Origin: Mactra quadrangularis
Taxonomy: Eukaryota > Mollusca > Bivalvia > Venerida > Mactridae
NCBI GenBank assembly: GCA_025267735.1
Contig: CM046299.1
Location: 26,686,468-26,750,467, forward strand
Length of the DNA: 64,000 bases
Reading direction: 5' to 3'
In this document: piece by piece, positions 1 through 10,802 of the stretch
How positions within the stretch are numbered: position 1 is the first letter of the stretch
Layout: every line of letters begins with the position of its first letter
Program-made: the position numbers and the translations under genes
The notes under the pieces: generated by a model
What the model saw: only the letters and a program-made list of their open reading frames with translations
Told to the model about the DNA's origin: nothing
Database searches by the model: none

Positions 1-265
1 CCAAACCAGTCCATTGTCCACAGACTGTATCAACTACCACAAATGTTCTCATAAAAGGTTTAACACAGTCTAAACTTTGTACTAGTGACACGGCTGATAG
101 TGTTAGAATGGTATCCATGGAAACGGTAAAACCAGGTCATATACAACTTGAGAAGTCCTCACCATCAGTGATATCTACTAGCCATAGTTCAACAAGTCGT
201 AATACTATAATTGTACCATATGGTTGGGTGAGAGCTCTAGAAGGAGATTCCATTGTATATTACAG
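1..265 (+). CDS. MBD5: MBD5/6 homologue, partial exon with first part of MBD
   Basis: Open from base 3 to the TAC-AG|GTAATT donor at 266. A Ser/Thr-rich lead (KPVHCPQTV...) precedes VPYGWVRALEGDSIVYY, the N-terminal strand of an MBD. The codon is split after two bases (phase 2). The upstream edge is cut by the window, so the exon start is unknown. Confidence 0.88.
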
Positions 266-3200
266 GTAATTGATTTCTATTATTTGCAGTTGACGAAGTA
301 AGTAGGTGTCTGGTTGCCCTGGACAACAAACTTCTAGTTCGGGTAACCAAAACCTTTTTTTGGTCAACCAAATTTCTACAAACCAGATGTAGCGCTTGCT
401 GCTTAAATGGCCTGTTCAGACTGTGTCTGAATACAAAAAGTATCACAGCCTGAAAATATGATTTGGTCAATCTATTTCATGGTAGACTTGATGTCACTGT
501 TTTAAACTAGTTACTTGGTGCATACTTCTATCAGTGACTGACAACTGCCCTTCATGTTTTAGAATCTGTGGAAGGAGGGAGGATGGCTGTAAAAATTATT
601 TAATGACCAAGCTAGCTTCATAAAAATTGCCAGTTCAAGAAATTAACCCTTGACCCCTCTATCAGTAGACTTGTGCACAGCCACTAGTGACTAGCTAGTT
701 CATCAGGCACATCATTGCTTTTAAACATTTAACAAGACCCGGCTGCCTAGGCTTTCTGAAAATTGATTTGGGCTTGTAAAATTTACTAATTTTATATAGT
801 TAGGATAGTTAATAATTTTGCCCTCAACTATATGATAGACTAAGTAAATAACTTAATAAAACAGTCTAGTGCTTTAGAAAAATTTAAGACAACAACTGTA
901 ACCTTAATTTATTTTGTTGTTGGCTTACCCCCATATCATGTTCTGTTTCAGCCCAACATGTACAAGATTAACATCCTCTGACAGTGTTAAACAATACCTA
1001 GCCACAGATGGTACTTGTAAATGTGGACTAGAATGTCCTCTCCATGTTGATACTGTGTTCAACTTTAACAGTGATGTTATAAGTATTAAATGGAATCCCC
1101 CATTTCCTAACATCAAGGATGCAGGCACACCATGTAATCACAAAAGAAAATTTTCAGCTATTTCATCTAGTCAAACTGTGAGGTCATTTGGTATAACGAG
1201 ACCTGAGGTTTCCATGGTGACCAGTAGTGGACTTATGTCTCCAAGAGTCTCTAGTACTGTACAAGAGGCTCAAGCTTTGAGTAAGTACAAGTGTAGCAAT
1301 TTAATTTATATTATAGGCAACCAACACTGTTCCAAGTAAAAAACTCCATATACACATATTTATAAGGTATAAAAAAGATGATTTTTTACCCAAGTACAAT
1401 TAGGGGCCAGTTTCTACATTATTTTTTTTCCATATTTAAAATGATGCCAACATCTTTAACGTAAATGTACACCAAAAAATAAATTCGTAGGCCAATTTCA
1501 AGCACCATGATCATGCAATGCAACCCACTATTTTATATAAAACTCGGTAGTCAATTTATTCATTTATTTTTAGAATCAAAATAATGTACAGTTTTTCTAT
1601 ATATTGTCTAAACATTATACTAAGACACAAGCTTACATGTGTTTATTAAATAACTTGTGCTAAAGCACTTGTTACATTTTTAATAGCTTGTGTCTATCTT
1701 TTATTCTACAACAAAATAAAGACAAAAGTTGTTAGTATTTCATTGCTTTTAATATTTCTGCAAGCCTTTTACATTTTGTTTTTTATATATGATATTAGCA
1801 TTATTATCCATCCTTAAACACGTGTTACTAAACATAGTTACAAATTTTGAGTTTACGACAGCCATTTGACTAATTATTAAGCTTTTTAGGCATTATTCAT
1901 TCAAGCTGGCTGATAGTTGCAATCAGGCCCTCTCTTGCAGCGTATTATACTCTAGATAACATATATTTATGTATGTTTCAGTTGATGGCAATAAGAAAAG
2001 AAAGATAGCCCACGAAGAAGATGTTGTTATTTCTAATGATACTAATAGTTCAACACTTGATCTCACTACTAATGTTAAACAAGTTGGTACATCAGAAACT
2101 ACTGTAAATAAAGATACTGTTAAACACAATACTGATGTACTGAAAACTTCAGAGACTAAAGTGGATACAGTGGTTGCCATGGATAATTCCGTTTCTACAA
2201 GCGTACTAAGTTCTGATAATAACAAAAGTAATGAGGTAGAGGTCATAAACACTGGTGAGCAAGTTGTAGCAAATAAAACTAAAACTGTAAGGAATGAAAC
2301 TGAATTACGAGAAAAATCAGATCATGGTAGAACTGTGTTAAAGGATATAAACAGAAGCATTCCAAAGTCATTAGTGTTGAATGAAGCCAAACATGGAAAT
2401 AAAAGTGATATGACCTTTGGTAATAGTAAGAAAATTGATGCTATATGTTCAAGATTAGGTGGTGTTGTTAGTAGTGTTTCCGAAACTATAAAAACTGAGA
2501 GTATGGTAAACTTAAAGTCACCTGCTAGTGTTAAAACTGACAGATCCAGTTCTAGAGGGTCTGTCCAGTCTAAACATACAGTTGATACTTTGTCACCTAG
2601 ATCTGAAAGACTTGTTTCATCTAAAATGTATGAACCATCTGGAAATGACCCACGATTCACTACGGAGATGTTGTCTCATTTTATGAATTTCTGTGGATTT
2701 CCTACTTCCAACATGCCTCCTATCTTGCAACAAAACATGGTTGGAATCCCAGGCATTGAAACACAAGGGAAGGATAGTACAAGTCCAGGTTTCCCATCTG
2801 TCTCTGATGCCATCCAGTATGATTTAATGAAGTTACCAGTGATGCCTCAGAGTTCATTTGGACCTTTGCAAGCCAACATTTTGGCAAACTTGCATAAGTT
2901 GAGTAGTCCTCCAAATCAGCAAGTATTTCCTGCTCTTAACTTACCAGGACTTCCGAAAAAGCATACTGGTTGTTTTCACCCTGAAGTTAAAATGGGAGTA
3001 CACGGGTTTCCCCATGGACACAGTATTAAACCTAGTCTATTTAGTTCATTCTCTCCCTCTGTTTCCGTTACAAACCCTAGTCTGATCTCTCCAAGCATGT
3101 CTGATATACTATTGCTAAGCCCTAGTAAAAAGTCCAGGAACAAGAAATGTAGTGAACAAAAAGTGGACTCTTCTAAGAATATAGAAAGTATATTTGACAG

Positions 3201-6200
3201 TGATGAGCCCCCTCCAAATGTTGATGTTAGTCAACTAAAAGATAAAGGTCATGGACCCATTCCTAAAGAAAAGATAGCATCATTTATTGAAGATTCTGTC
3301 GAATTCTCAAAACAGGAGTGTAATCCTAACAGTAAATCTATTTCCTCAACAACTTCAAGTCCAGTAAATGATGGCAGAGTATCCAAGGAGGCATGTCCTA
3401 ACGATAATCTATCAGAAAAGACGAGATCAGATTCAGCATGCTCTGATAGACTTAATAGTCCTTGTCCTATGGACAGAGATACTGCCGAAGTATCAGAAAA
3501 TGTATCCAGTGTGCAAGCAGTGCCGGCTGTACATTCAAGTATTATGTCTAAAGAGTCAAATAGTTTGCACCCTACCTGTGTAGTTAATCCTGGAACCAAA
3601 GCTTGTGTGTCATTAATACATCAGCTTGCTAACAATTCTTCTATTGTTCAGTCAATACCAGTGGCTAGTGCTCCGCCTACTCCTACCACAGTTGTTCATC
3701 ATACTCCGGGTTCACTGTCATGTCATCAAATGTCATTGATAAAAGCTAGACAACATGCTCTTGGTTTAAAAGATGGCTTGAAGGATTTATCCACTGAGAG
3801 CTTACTCCATCCATTGGCAGCCATATTGAGTGACCCTACAATAGGACAAGTATTCCAGCAAATGTTTCCAGAAGTAGCCCAGCAAGTTCTAATGCACTCA
3901 GTTGATTTACGTAAATCCTCCACACCAGATGTAACAGTTGATAGCACTGCTAGTCTGAAAAGTAAGAAAACTGCAGTGACTTCTACTGTTAATACTCATT
4001 CATCTGCTGGCTCAACAATGCCTGTATCATCATCAGTGAACGTTCCATATCAGAAACCAAGTTTTCAGCCTCAAGCAATCATGAGCAATATTCCTCAAGG
4101 TGACTTTCCAGCTAGCACTTTGCTATCAGCTGCAGCCAAAGCTCAGCTTGATTTCCAGCAGAATCAGTTTGGTATGCTAATGGCACAACAGCTTCAGAGA
4201 AGTTTGCCTGAATCTGCCATACCGTCACAAATCTCTAGAAATTTCCATGTTTCAAATCCTAGTATCATAAATACAGCATCAGTGATGCCAAATTTGGAAA
4301 GTGGAGTCAATGTTCCTTTAGTCTCTGTCTCAAAGCAAGCTTCCATTCCTGTGACGTCTGTAACCTTTACAAGTCTAGACACACCATTGACATCAGTAGC
4401 CAGTGGCAGTGATAAGTTTAAACCTCGTGTTGGTACACAGAAGATTTCCGAGTTACTGAATCGTAACAAACCACCCGGACATTCAGAAGTAGAAATAGCC
4501 AATCTGTTACATCTCTTACAGAGGCCAGACCGCCAGAATCTTCATGGAGCTGACATATCCAAAGTGTCTCACATAGTGCAAGCATCTCAGATACCAGTGA
4601 CCTCTACCACTACCATACCACATGTTCCTATTAATGTAAACAATGGTTCTCAGACAACCTTGCCAGTTGGACATCTTGTAGGGCAAGGTCAAGGTCAAAA
4701 TGTTGATTTAAATGCTGTTAACTTAATGCATATGTATAGTACACTTGGCTTACCACTGAACTGTGATTTTACGAATCAGAAACCACTTCTTAGAGCAGCT
4801 GTGCCAACAGCTGAAACAACTGTGCAAAGAACCAGTCTTAACCAGTTTGTACCTCCGACTGGTTCCCAGTTTCCTTGTAATGTGTCTGGACCAGCTGTTA
4901 GTTTACCTTTGCTTGTTCAACAGTCAGATTTAAACAATACTAGTATTGTTCAAAATCCACCACACTTTGTTCCAGTTTTGGATACAGGGACTGGTAGTAA
5001 TCAAGTTTTTAACCTTCAAAGTCTTCAACCAACCAATGTACAAGGCTTATTGCAGCCTACACATTTTAGTATTCCTGCTGCTATGAGTGTTCCTAGTGAA
5101 GGAGTTATAGCTAAACAGTTAAACCAAGGTATTGCAGTACCAAGCAGTCTTACTGATACTGCTCATAGTCAGGTTCTGATTGGTAACAATATATCAGGAA
5201 CTTCTTCCAGTACTCCAGATGTAATCAATCTTCTAAACATGCAACAAACCATTGGAAGTGGCACCAATCTGACAGCTATGCAGTTACAAACCCTCCAGTT
5301 ACAACAACAATTGTTACAACAGTTACAACAAGTGCAAGGTATGCAGAACTTGATCAGTCAGTATAATCTCCAAAATCAGACTGTTACCAACACCCCTGGT
5401 GGAAGCAAAAAGAAATCTCCAATACCATTGGCTCAAGGAGGTCCAAGCACCACTTTGATATCCTGTAACACACAGAATTCACTTCCTATAGTTAGTAACA
5501 ACACTCTAGAAGTCAGCTCTACTGTCAGTGACAATATAGGACAAGACACTAGCATTTCTGAATCTAGTTCTAAAGTGTCGTCTGCTGAGCTTGAATGTCA
5601 AGGTCTACTACGTAAATCATGCAGTGTTAGAGTGATTGCAGCAGCAGATACCACTGAGGACTGTAGTTCTAAAACTGTGGACATTGGTACTGAAACTGAT
5701 GCATTTGTTGAAGATAATTCTGAATCTGATCTTGATGAGCCTGCTAACTCTGAAGGTAACACTACAAGTAAGTCAGATGATGAGATGGGAATGGATGATC
5801 ACCATGAAGAAGAAGATGATGATGATGATGATACTAATGATGACAAAGTTGATAGTAATGTCACCTCAGGTGATGTCAGTGATGAAACAAATACTGTGTC
5901 AACTGTAATTAGTCCTGTTTCTAGAAAAACAATGTCTGTGAATACTTGTCTTGCTATAGCTACTCAGAAAGGCAACTCTAGGTCTAGTGAGATTGAATCT
6001 AGAGTGTTTAGTGAAAAATCTAGTTTGGCTCGGAGTCAGAATCTATCAGCTGAACTAACTAAGCCTACTGGTGGTGAATTGAAGCTTAGAATTAAGAGGA
6101 AACATTTATTTCATTCTGATACTAGTCATGAGATACGTTCTGGACCTACGAAAAGAAATAGATTAAAAGAAAGGAAATCTCAGTCTTACTTGATTGTTAA

Positions 6201-9200
6201 GAAAGCTCTGAGATCATCAACTTTAGCTGCTACGAAAGCATCTTCATCGCTTGCTGCCAAGTTTTCATCTAAAGATAAAATAAAAGATTTGGTGAAGAAA
6301 CAGGTTAAGCTATCAAGTGATATGAATGTAAAAACAACACCCACTGTTTCTGCATTGTCTGACAAACCTGTTGATTTACCTCACAGTTCCAGTGAAAGTT
6401 ATGAATGTGATTCTTCAATAGATTCCCAGACTGGTTCATCATCTGAAACAACAGATAAAGAACTTCCAGAGAAATACAGTATAACCAGTCGAATAGCTGC
6501 TGCTTTGTCAAGTCAGAAAGGTTTGTGGCAGTTATCACAGCAGAAGAAATCATTGGCTACTGATGAGAGTGTGGTTGATAAATCAATAGGATTAAATAGT
6601 TCAACTTCTGACACTGGTAGAAAAAGAACTAGGCTTGATGATGTCACTGACAACAAAGGAAATGATGGTGAGTAAAACTTCTATTATTTTTTTAAGATTT
6701 GAAAGCTTTTGTTAGAAGTTTCTAAGGTATTGACATTTCAGTGCCCAAGCTTACTGATCAAGGGGTTGTAGGTTCTTTTCCCTGGTAGGGGTAATATTTT
6801 GTTGAGCTTGGTCATGAAATGATTTCCACGGCCAGTCTTCCACTTACCACTGATTCTAAATCATGTTTGGCAGTTGTCAGTCACTGATGGAAGTATGCCC
6901 CTTGTAACTGGCTAAAAGCTAAAATCCAGAGATTCAGCATTTCCTGGATTGGTGAGTAGATTTACTGACTGATGATATATACAATGTGTTGCTATGGCGC
7001 TAACCCCAACTAAAACCAGTTAAATAACGTTGTTTTTGAACATTTATGAAATGCCATTAATTCACTCACTTATTGAAGGAAGTGTTGACTTCTAAGAATT
7101 GGTAACTTCCTGACAGCTTGACGTCTAAATGTAGATGTAGATGACTTAAGTAATTAAATCAATCATGTATGTAAAGCAATTTTAGTGGTTTGCTTATCAT
7201 TCTGTGTACATTTCTATTATGTTATTCTCAATATTTTCAGGGGATTTTCATAAGGTCTATATTTAAATACTGTTAATATTTATATGTACATTTTCTTTAG
7301 GGGTTGAAGACAAAACATTGGCTGTATCATGTTCATTTAATACTGGTGATCTTGTATGGGGACAGATTAGGGGTTTTCCATCATGGCCAGGAAAACTTGT
7401 TGAAAATACTGAACTCAAAGTTGGTGAAGCTCTTGAAGAGGGAAAGGTTTGTCTTGTACCAAATTCATATAGTTTTTAGCGAGTGCTGGTTATCAATGAT
7501 TTGCAGATAATTTTATAGGATTTATAGAAGCTGGCGTGGCCAAGCTGTTTTGATATTGGACTGGTAATCATTTGATAGCTAGCTCCATGTCGGTTAGAAT
7601 CCCATCCAAAACCTACCCTGTTGTTTCCTTGAGCAAGAAACTTTATCTTACTAGCTCAGTTCTGGGGGACCAGGAAGCGGACTTGAAAGTGATGAATCTA
7701 AATGGTAAAAGTTGTGTTCCCATCTAGCTAAAATAAATTAGTATACATGTATACCTAATAATTTGCGAGTGCTCAAGAAAATTTAAGGTGATGACTGTTA
7801 CACAATCTGGCTGTGATGTCAATTCTCTTGGCTGTAAGTTATGTTGTAAATAATATTGTTCGATCAAAACTAGTCACAGGGTTCTTTCTGAACCTTGAAA
7901 GTCTTTGAAAACAATTTCTGACTTGAAAAGTCCTTGAATTAAGGGTTACCTTGAAAAATGATGAATAAAGTCCTTGAATTTCACAAAAAGACCTTGGATT
8001 TCTGTCCATAGGCTCAAAGAGTCAACATCCTTCTTTATTATCATGCAGTTTGACTAGTTTTATACTGTAGCCTGTTCAATTATCCCGAATGTTCCAAAAC
8101 ATTCCGGAAGTGTCGGAACAACTCAACCCGAAGACAACTCAATCCCCTACTAACGGGTTGAGTTGTTCCACCTTTGAGTTCAGTTATGCATTGGTTGAGT
8201 TTTTTGCTGGTTGAGTTTTCCTGTACCCGTTACGTTAACTAACAGTAGTTACTGAACACGGGGCTGGTCTATCAATATGTTTACATTGTTTTTGCAGGTG
8301 CTGGTTAAATGGTTTGGTGATAATACTATAACTCAAGTTGAACCAAGTAAATTAAAAACTTTATCTGAAGGTCTGGAAGCACATCATAGAGCAAGGAAAA
8401 AACATAGAAGGTTTGTTTGATACCATTAACCATGGTTGATGTATGAAGCTTTCATAAGATCAGGCCTCCTAAAGAAACCTTTAAAACCTTTAAAAACCTT
8501 TACATTTCCCCAGAAAACCTTTAAAACACCAAAATAGCCTGTAATTCTCACTCAAAACCTTTATATTTGCTCTGACTGGTTGCCGTGCTAGCTTAAAGCA
8601 AGTAATGGATTTTGTTCTGCATTTTCCCTACACTGTAAAACAGGAGCTATGTATGATATAAATATGCAGAGAAAATAGGTATACACATAAAATAAGGTAT
8701 GTATTATATTGCATAATTCAAACAGTATAATTATTACATCAAAAAATGACTTTGTTATGACTGTGGGTTTAACAAAGAAATGAGAACTTCGACGAAAATA
8801 GCCTTTATTTACTCTTTATTTTTTCATATTTTACACTAAAAGGCCTTTATTTTCATACATTGGAGCCTTTATAAAAACCTTTATTTTTGTTTTGGCCTGC
8901 TAGGAGGCCTGTAAGATAGATTGCTTAGAACAATAGTTAAATGCTATTAAGTAAATAGGCAATATTCATGTCTTAGTGCCAAAGAATGAGTAAGATTGTT
9001 TTTTGTGACTTTGAATTAAAAAAAGAATTCTGATTCGGAATTGCTTTGAGAATATTTCTTAACAGAAAGAAACATGTAGTTGCACTCATGAAATTACTGG
9101 TCATTTATGCTAACACTCTGCAAATATTGATTTATGATATTTTTTTGTGGATATTTTACATAAGAATCCTTCATATTGACCCCAAGTTACAAAATTTTGA

Positions 9201-10122
9201 ACAAGTTTGCCTGAATGAACCAATTAATTAGTTCACAGTCCACAACGTATATGTACTTGCCACCTAGGCCCATGTAATGTTTTTTCACTCACGCAGGTGG
9301 AAACTCACTTGCATTGGGCAACTGGGAAAGTGGGAATATGTATCTCTGACATTGTTCTATAAACTTAAATTTGTTTTTGGTTGGGTTTGACATGGTAGCA
9401 ACACATTGATTCCCGGGCGGGGCATACTTTCGTGGAGCTTGGTCATGAAATTATTTTTACGGCCACTCTCCTTCCTACCAATGAGTCTTAATTATGTAGG
9501 GCAGTTGTCAGTCACTGACAAAAGTATGTGCTTAGTAGTTGGTTAGCAGCTAAATCCAGAGATTAAGCCTTTCCAGGAGGAGTGAGTAGGTTGACTGACC
9601 GCCATTATATGACCAATAAAGTGTGTTGCTACGGCGTTAAACCCAACGAACAACAAACAACAGCAACACATTGTATAAGTCATATCACAGTGGTCAGTCT
9701 ACCTACTCACTGTTCCTGGAAAGGCTAAATATCTATATTTAGGTTTTAACCAGTTGCTAGGTGCAAATATCTTTCAGTGACTGACAAACGGCCTTACATG
9801 ACTAAGAATCAGTGGTAGGAGGGAAAATGACCGCAGAAATAATTTCATGACCAAATTCAAAGAAAGCATGCCCTGCCAAGAATCAAACCCATGATTCCTC
9901 AGTAAACTTGTGTGCTACTGACTAAGCTAGAGGGGCTACAAAATCTTACAAATGTTCATATATTTCAGGGGACGAAAGATGAACAGTAATCTGGAACAAG
10001 CTATACAGCATGCTATGACAGAATTAGATAAACAAACAGGATCTATAGAACATGTAGAGAAGTCATCTAACATTAGTGATATTGTAGCAAAGTCTGTGAA
10101 AACTGTCAAACAAAAGAAATGA
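1..10122 (+). CDS. MBD5: Methyl-CpG-binding domain protein 5/6 homologue (MBD + PWWP), 3' part of gene, six exons
   Basis: Joined exons 1-265, 952-1280, 1982-6667, 7301-7446, 8298-8410 and 9969-10122 form one open frame of 1896 residues, numbered from the first full codon at base 3. All internal junctions are GT-AG and phase-compatible. The MBD spans about residues 71-126 (VPYGW start, TDGTCKCGLECPL, VFNF end); this pattern is typical of MBD5/MBD6. A long low-complexity Ser/Thr/Val/Gln-rich region follows. The PWWP domain is near residues 1773-1835 (GDLVWGQIRGFPSWPGKL), so the core motif reads PSWP. In vertebrates, MBD5/6 are nuclear chromatin proteins whose MBD contacts the PR-DUB (BAP1-ASXL) histone H2A deubiquitinase rather than methylated DNA; the same role here is inferred from family. 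Human MBD5 is about 1494 residues, so this protein is longer. The 5' end is outside the window. MBD5 rather than MBD6 is favoured by the PWWP, but invertebrates may have a single ancestor-like gene. Confidence 0.9.
500..708 (-). mobile_element. Degenerate SINE-B copy in MBD intron
   Basis: Matches the minus-strand pattern of the better copy at 34918-35222: CAGTGACTGACAACTGCCCT, a GGAGGGA block, ATGACCAAGCT, then GACCCCTCTATCAGTAGACTTG. The 3' tail (TTAAACCCAA side) is missing and the B-box is eroded, so this is an old, truncated copy. Confidence 0.6.
952..1280 (+). CDS. MBD5: MBD5/6 homologue, exon with second part of MBD
   Basis: The acceptor TTCTGTTTCAG ends at 951 and the donor TTGA|GTAAGT starts at 1281. 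The split codon AG+C gives Ser and continues SPTCTRLTSSDSVKQYLA, then the Cys-rich DGTCKCGLECPL, the MBD5/6 signature. It ends in VQEAQAL plus one base (phase 1). The MBD is therefore interrupted by an intron just after its first strands. Confidence 0.92.
1982..6667 (+). CDS. MBD5: MBD5/6 homologue, giant central exon (disordered region)
   Basis: A single 4686-bp exon with acceptor TATGTTTCAG at 1972-1981 and donor GATG|GTGAGT at 6668. An ATG at 1969 lies in the intron and acceptor tract and is not the likely start, because the preceding exon joins in frame (A+TT, Ile-Asp-Gly-Asn-Lys-Lys). The product is rich in Ser, Thr, Val and Gln. Visible sub-regions are a Gln-rich helix-prone run near 5278-5380 (LQLQQQLLQQLQQVQ), an acidic run near 5776-5850 with seven consecutive Asp, and a basic segment near 6080-6215 (KLRIKRKHLF, TKRNRLKERK) just before the PWWP. 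Most of it is likely intrinsically disordered, as in vertebrate MBD5/6. Confidence 0.93.
6740..7017 (+). mobile_element. SINE-B copy, decayed
   Basis: Carries TACTGATCAAGGGGTTGTAG (tRNA-like B-box side), GAGCTTGGTCATGAAATGAT, GGCAGTTGTCAGTCACTGA and the tail TGTTGCTATGGCGCTAACCC. It lies in the intron between the giant exon and the PWWP exon, in the sense orientation. Confidence 0.7.
7301..7446 (+). CDS. MBD5: MBD5/6 homologue, exon with first half of PWWP
   Basis: The acceptor TTTTCTTTAG ends at 7300 and the donor GGAAAG|GTTTGT starts at 7447. It reads GVEDKTLAVS then GDLVWGQIRGFPSWPGKLVE. The Trp-Gly-X-(I/L)-(R/K)-G-(F/Y)-P-X-W-P-(A/G) pattern is diagnostic of PWWP domains, which usually read nucleosomes with methylated H3K36. 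Entry is in phase 1 and exit in phase 0. Confidence 0.92.
7531..7740 (+). mobile_element. Possible tRNA-headed SINE of another family
   Basis: GCGTGGCCAAGCTG resembles a Pol III A-box and GGTTAGAATCCCA, 54 bases later, resembles a B-box. A non-tRNA body follows and ends in AT-rich DNA near AAAATAAATT. Only one copy was noticed, so the family assignment is uncertain. Confidence 0.4.
7870..8010. repeat. Degenerate CTTGAAAAGTCCTTGAATT-type repeat
   Basis: ACCTTGAAAGTC, ACTTGAAAAGTCCTTGAATT, ACCTTGAAAAATG, AAGTCCTTGAATTT and GACCTTGGATTT follow each other in 140 bases. This looks like the end of a decayed transposon built of short internal repeats. No termini could be fixed. Confidence 0.45.
8071..8264 (+). 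mobile_element. Foldback-like MITE, copy 1 (AACTCAACCCGAAGACAACT family)
   Basis: Shares with 52884-53101 (opposite strand) the order: GAATGTTCCAAAACATTCC-like inverted block, AAGTGTCGGAACAACTCAAC, AAGACAACTCAATCC, GTTGAGTTGTTCC, CCCGTTACGTTA, then GTTACTGAACAC. It lies in the intron just before the second PWWP exon, ending about 33 bp upstream of that exon. Confidence 0.65.
8298..8410 (+). CDS. MBD5: MBD5/6 homologue, exon with second half of PWWP
   Basis: The acceptor TTTTTGCAG ends at 8297 and the donor AGAAG|GTTTGT starts at 8411. VLVKWFGDNTITQVEPSKLK is the V-x-F/W-F-G-(D/T) strand that completes a PWWP barrel. A Lys/Arg/His-rich helix follows (EAHHRARKKHRR). Confidence 0.92.
8461..8911. 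mobile_element. MITE with CAGGCCTCCTA termini
   Basis: Begins CAGGCCTCCTA and ends TAGGAGGCCTG (11-bp perfect inverted ends). TAAGAT flanks both sides (8455-8460 and 8912-8917) as a likely target duplication. The interior has repeated AAACCTTTA blocks near both ends and no coding potential. Confidence 0.6.
9398..9654 (+). mobile_element. SINE-B copy, 5'-truncated
   Basis: Starts inside the tRNA-like head at GATTCCCGGGCGGGGCATAC and runs through GTGGAGCTTGGTCATGAAAT and GGGCAGTTGTCAGTCACTGA to the tail GTTGCTACGGCGTTAAACCC followed by (CAA)n. 5' truncation is usual for target-primed reverse transcription. Confidence 0.8.
9660..9945 (-). mobile_element. SINE-B copy, tail-to-tail with the previous one
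   Basis: Reverse orientation: CAGCAACACATTGTATAAGT, GTTCCTGGAAAGGCTAAAT, TTTCAGTGACTGACAAACGG, AATTTCATGACCAAATTC, then GAATCAAACCCATGATTCCT (decayed B-box complement) and TAGCTTAGTCAGTAGC-like head. The pair forms an inverted repeat inside the last intron, ending about 20 bp before the last coding exon. Confidence 0.75.
9969..10122 (+). CDS. MBD5: MBD5/6 homologue, last coding exon
   Basis: The acceptor ATATATTTCAG ends at 9968. It reads GRKMNSNLEQAIQHAMTELD and ends SVKTVKQKK before TGA (10120-10122). It forms a predicted helix after the PWWP domain, as in MBD5-type C termini. Confidence 0.88.
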
Positions 10123-10355
10123 AGATTTAAACATCTTTGGCTTGTTTTAATGATAGCAATGGTGATTCCTTTTGATGGTTAAATGGTTACTCCTTGATTT
10201 GGTTGTTTGAATTTACAAACACTTGTAATTTGATTGCAACATACTAAAAAATACCTTGTTGAGGCTCTTAGATTAAAGTAACTGTCGAGTAAGGGATCTT
10301 TCTTGAAGTTGACTATTCACAATTCACTTACCCATCAAAAGCTTGATAAAATAAA
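10123..10355 (+). promoter_or_regulatory. Likely 3' UTR of the MBD5/6 homologue with poly(A) signal
   Basis: Non-coding AT-rich DNA after the TGA. AATAAA occurs at 10350-10355, with further copies at 10654-10659 and 12068-12073. Which one is used cannot be decided. If a distal one is used, the 30-bp minisatellite would be transcribed in the 3' UTR. Confidence 0.45.
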
Positions 10356-10802
10356 TTGTTGACGATGGGATCTTTCCTCATGTTTGTCTATTCATCAAAG
10401 GTTTTTGCCCTTGGGTCAGCTATAGAAAGAGTATGCTTGTTTTTCTAACTAACTTTTAACAGGGTTAGTCAATCTATGTACCTGACATCCCTTACACCTG
10501 TGATTATATAATACTGATAGGCTTCACAATTCTCTAGAATTTATTGTAACTGGCAACCTGCAATTGGCTTTGTTTGAAGAAGTTTACAACTTGGGCGCAT
10601 TACATATCTGGCTAGAAGAGTTGCAACCTTTGTTTAACAGTTTTCAGCCATGGAATAAAAAGAAATGAGGAATTCTATTGATTAGATTAAAATTTGGAAT
10701 AAAAATGAGCCATTTTCATGTATTCTTGAAGTATTTCTGTGTGTTGGTACAAGATATATCTGAGATGGTTGGCTTGGGATCATTTGATTTTTTTTGTTTA
10801 AA

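Noticed and set aside
1969..1981. ATG at 1969 as the protein start of a 1568-residue gene
   Set aside because: It lies in the intron, inside the acceptor tract. The MBD exons upstream join in frame at 1982, and the MBD plus PWWP arrangement matches a known family.
5800..5845. GAT microsatellite as an independent repeat feature
   Set aside because: It encodes the poly-Asp acidic run inside the MBD5/6 homologue and is better described there.
1923..6553. Several minus-strand and alternate-frame ORFs of 60-116 codons under the MBD5/6 giant exon
   Set aside because: Shadows of a strongly coding 4.7-kb exon with clear family domains on either side.
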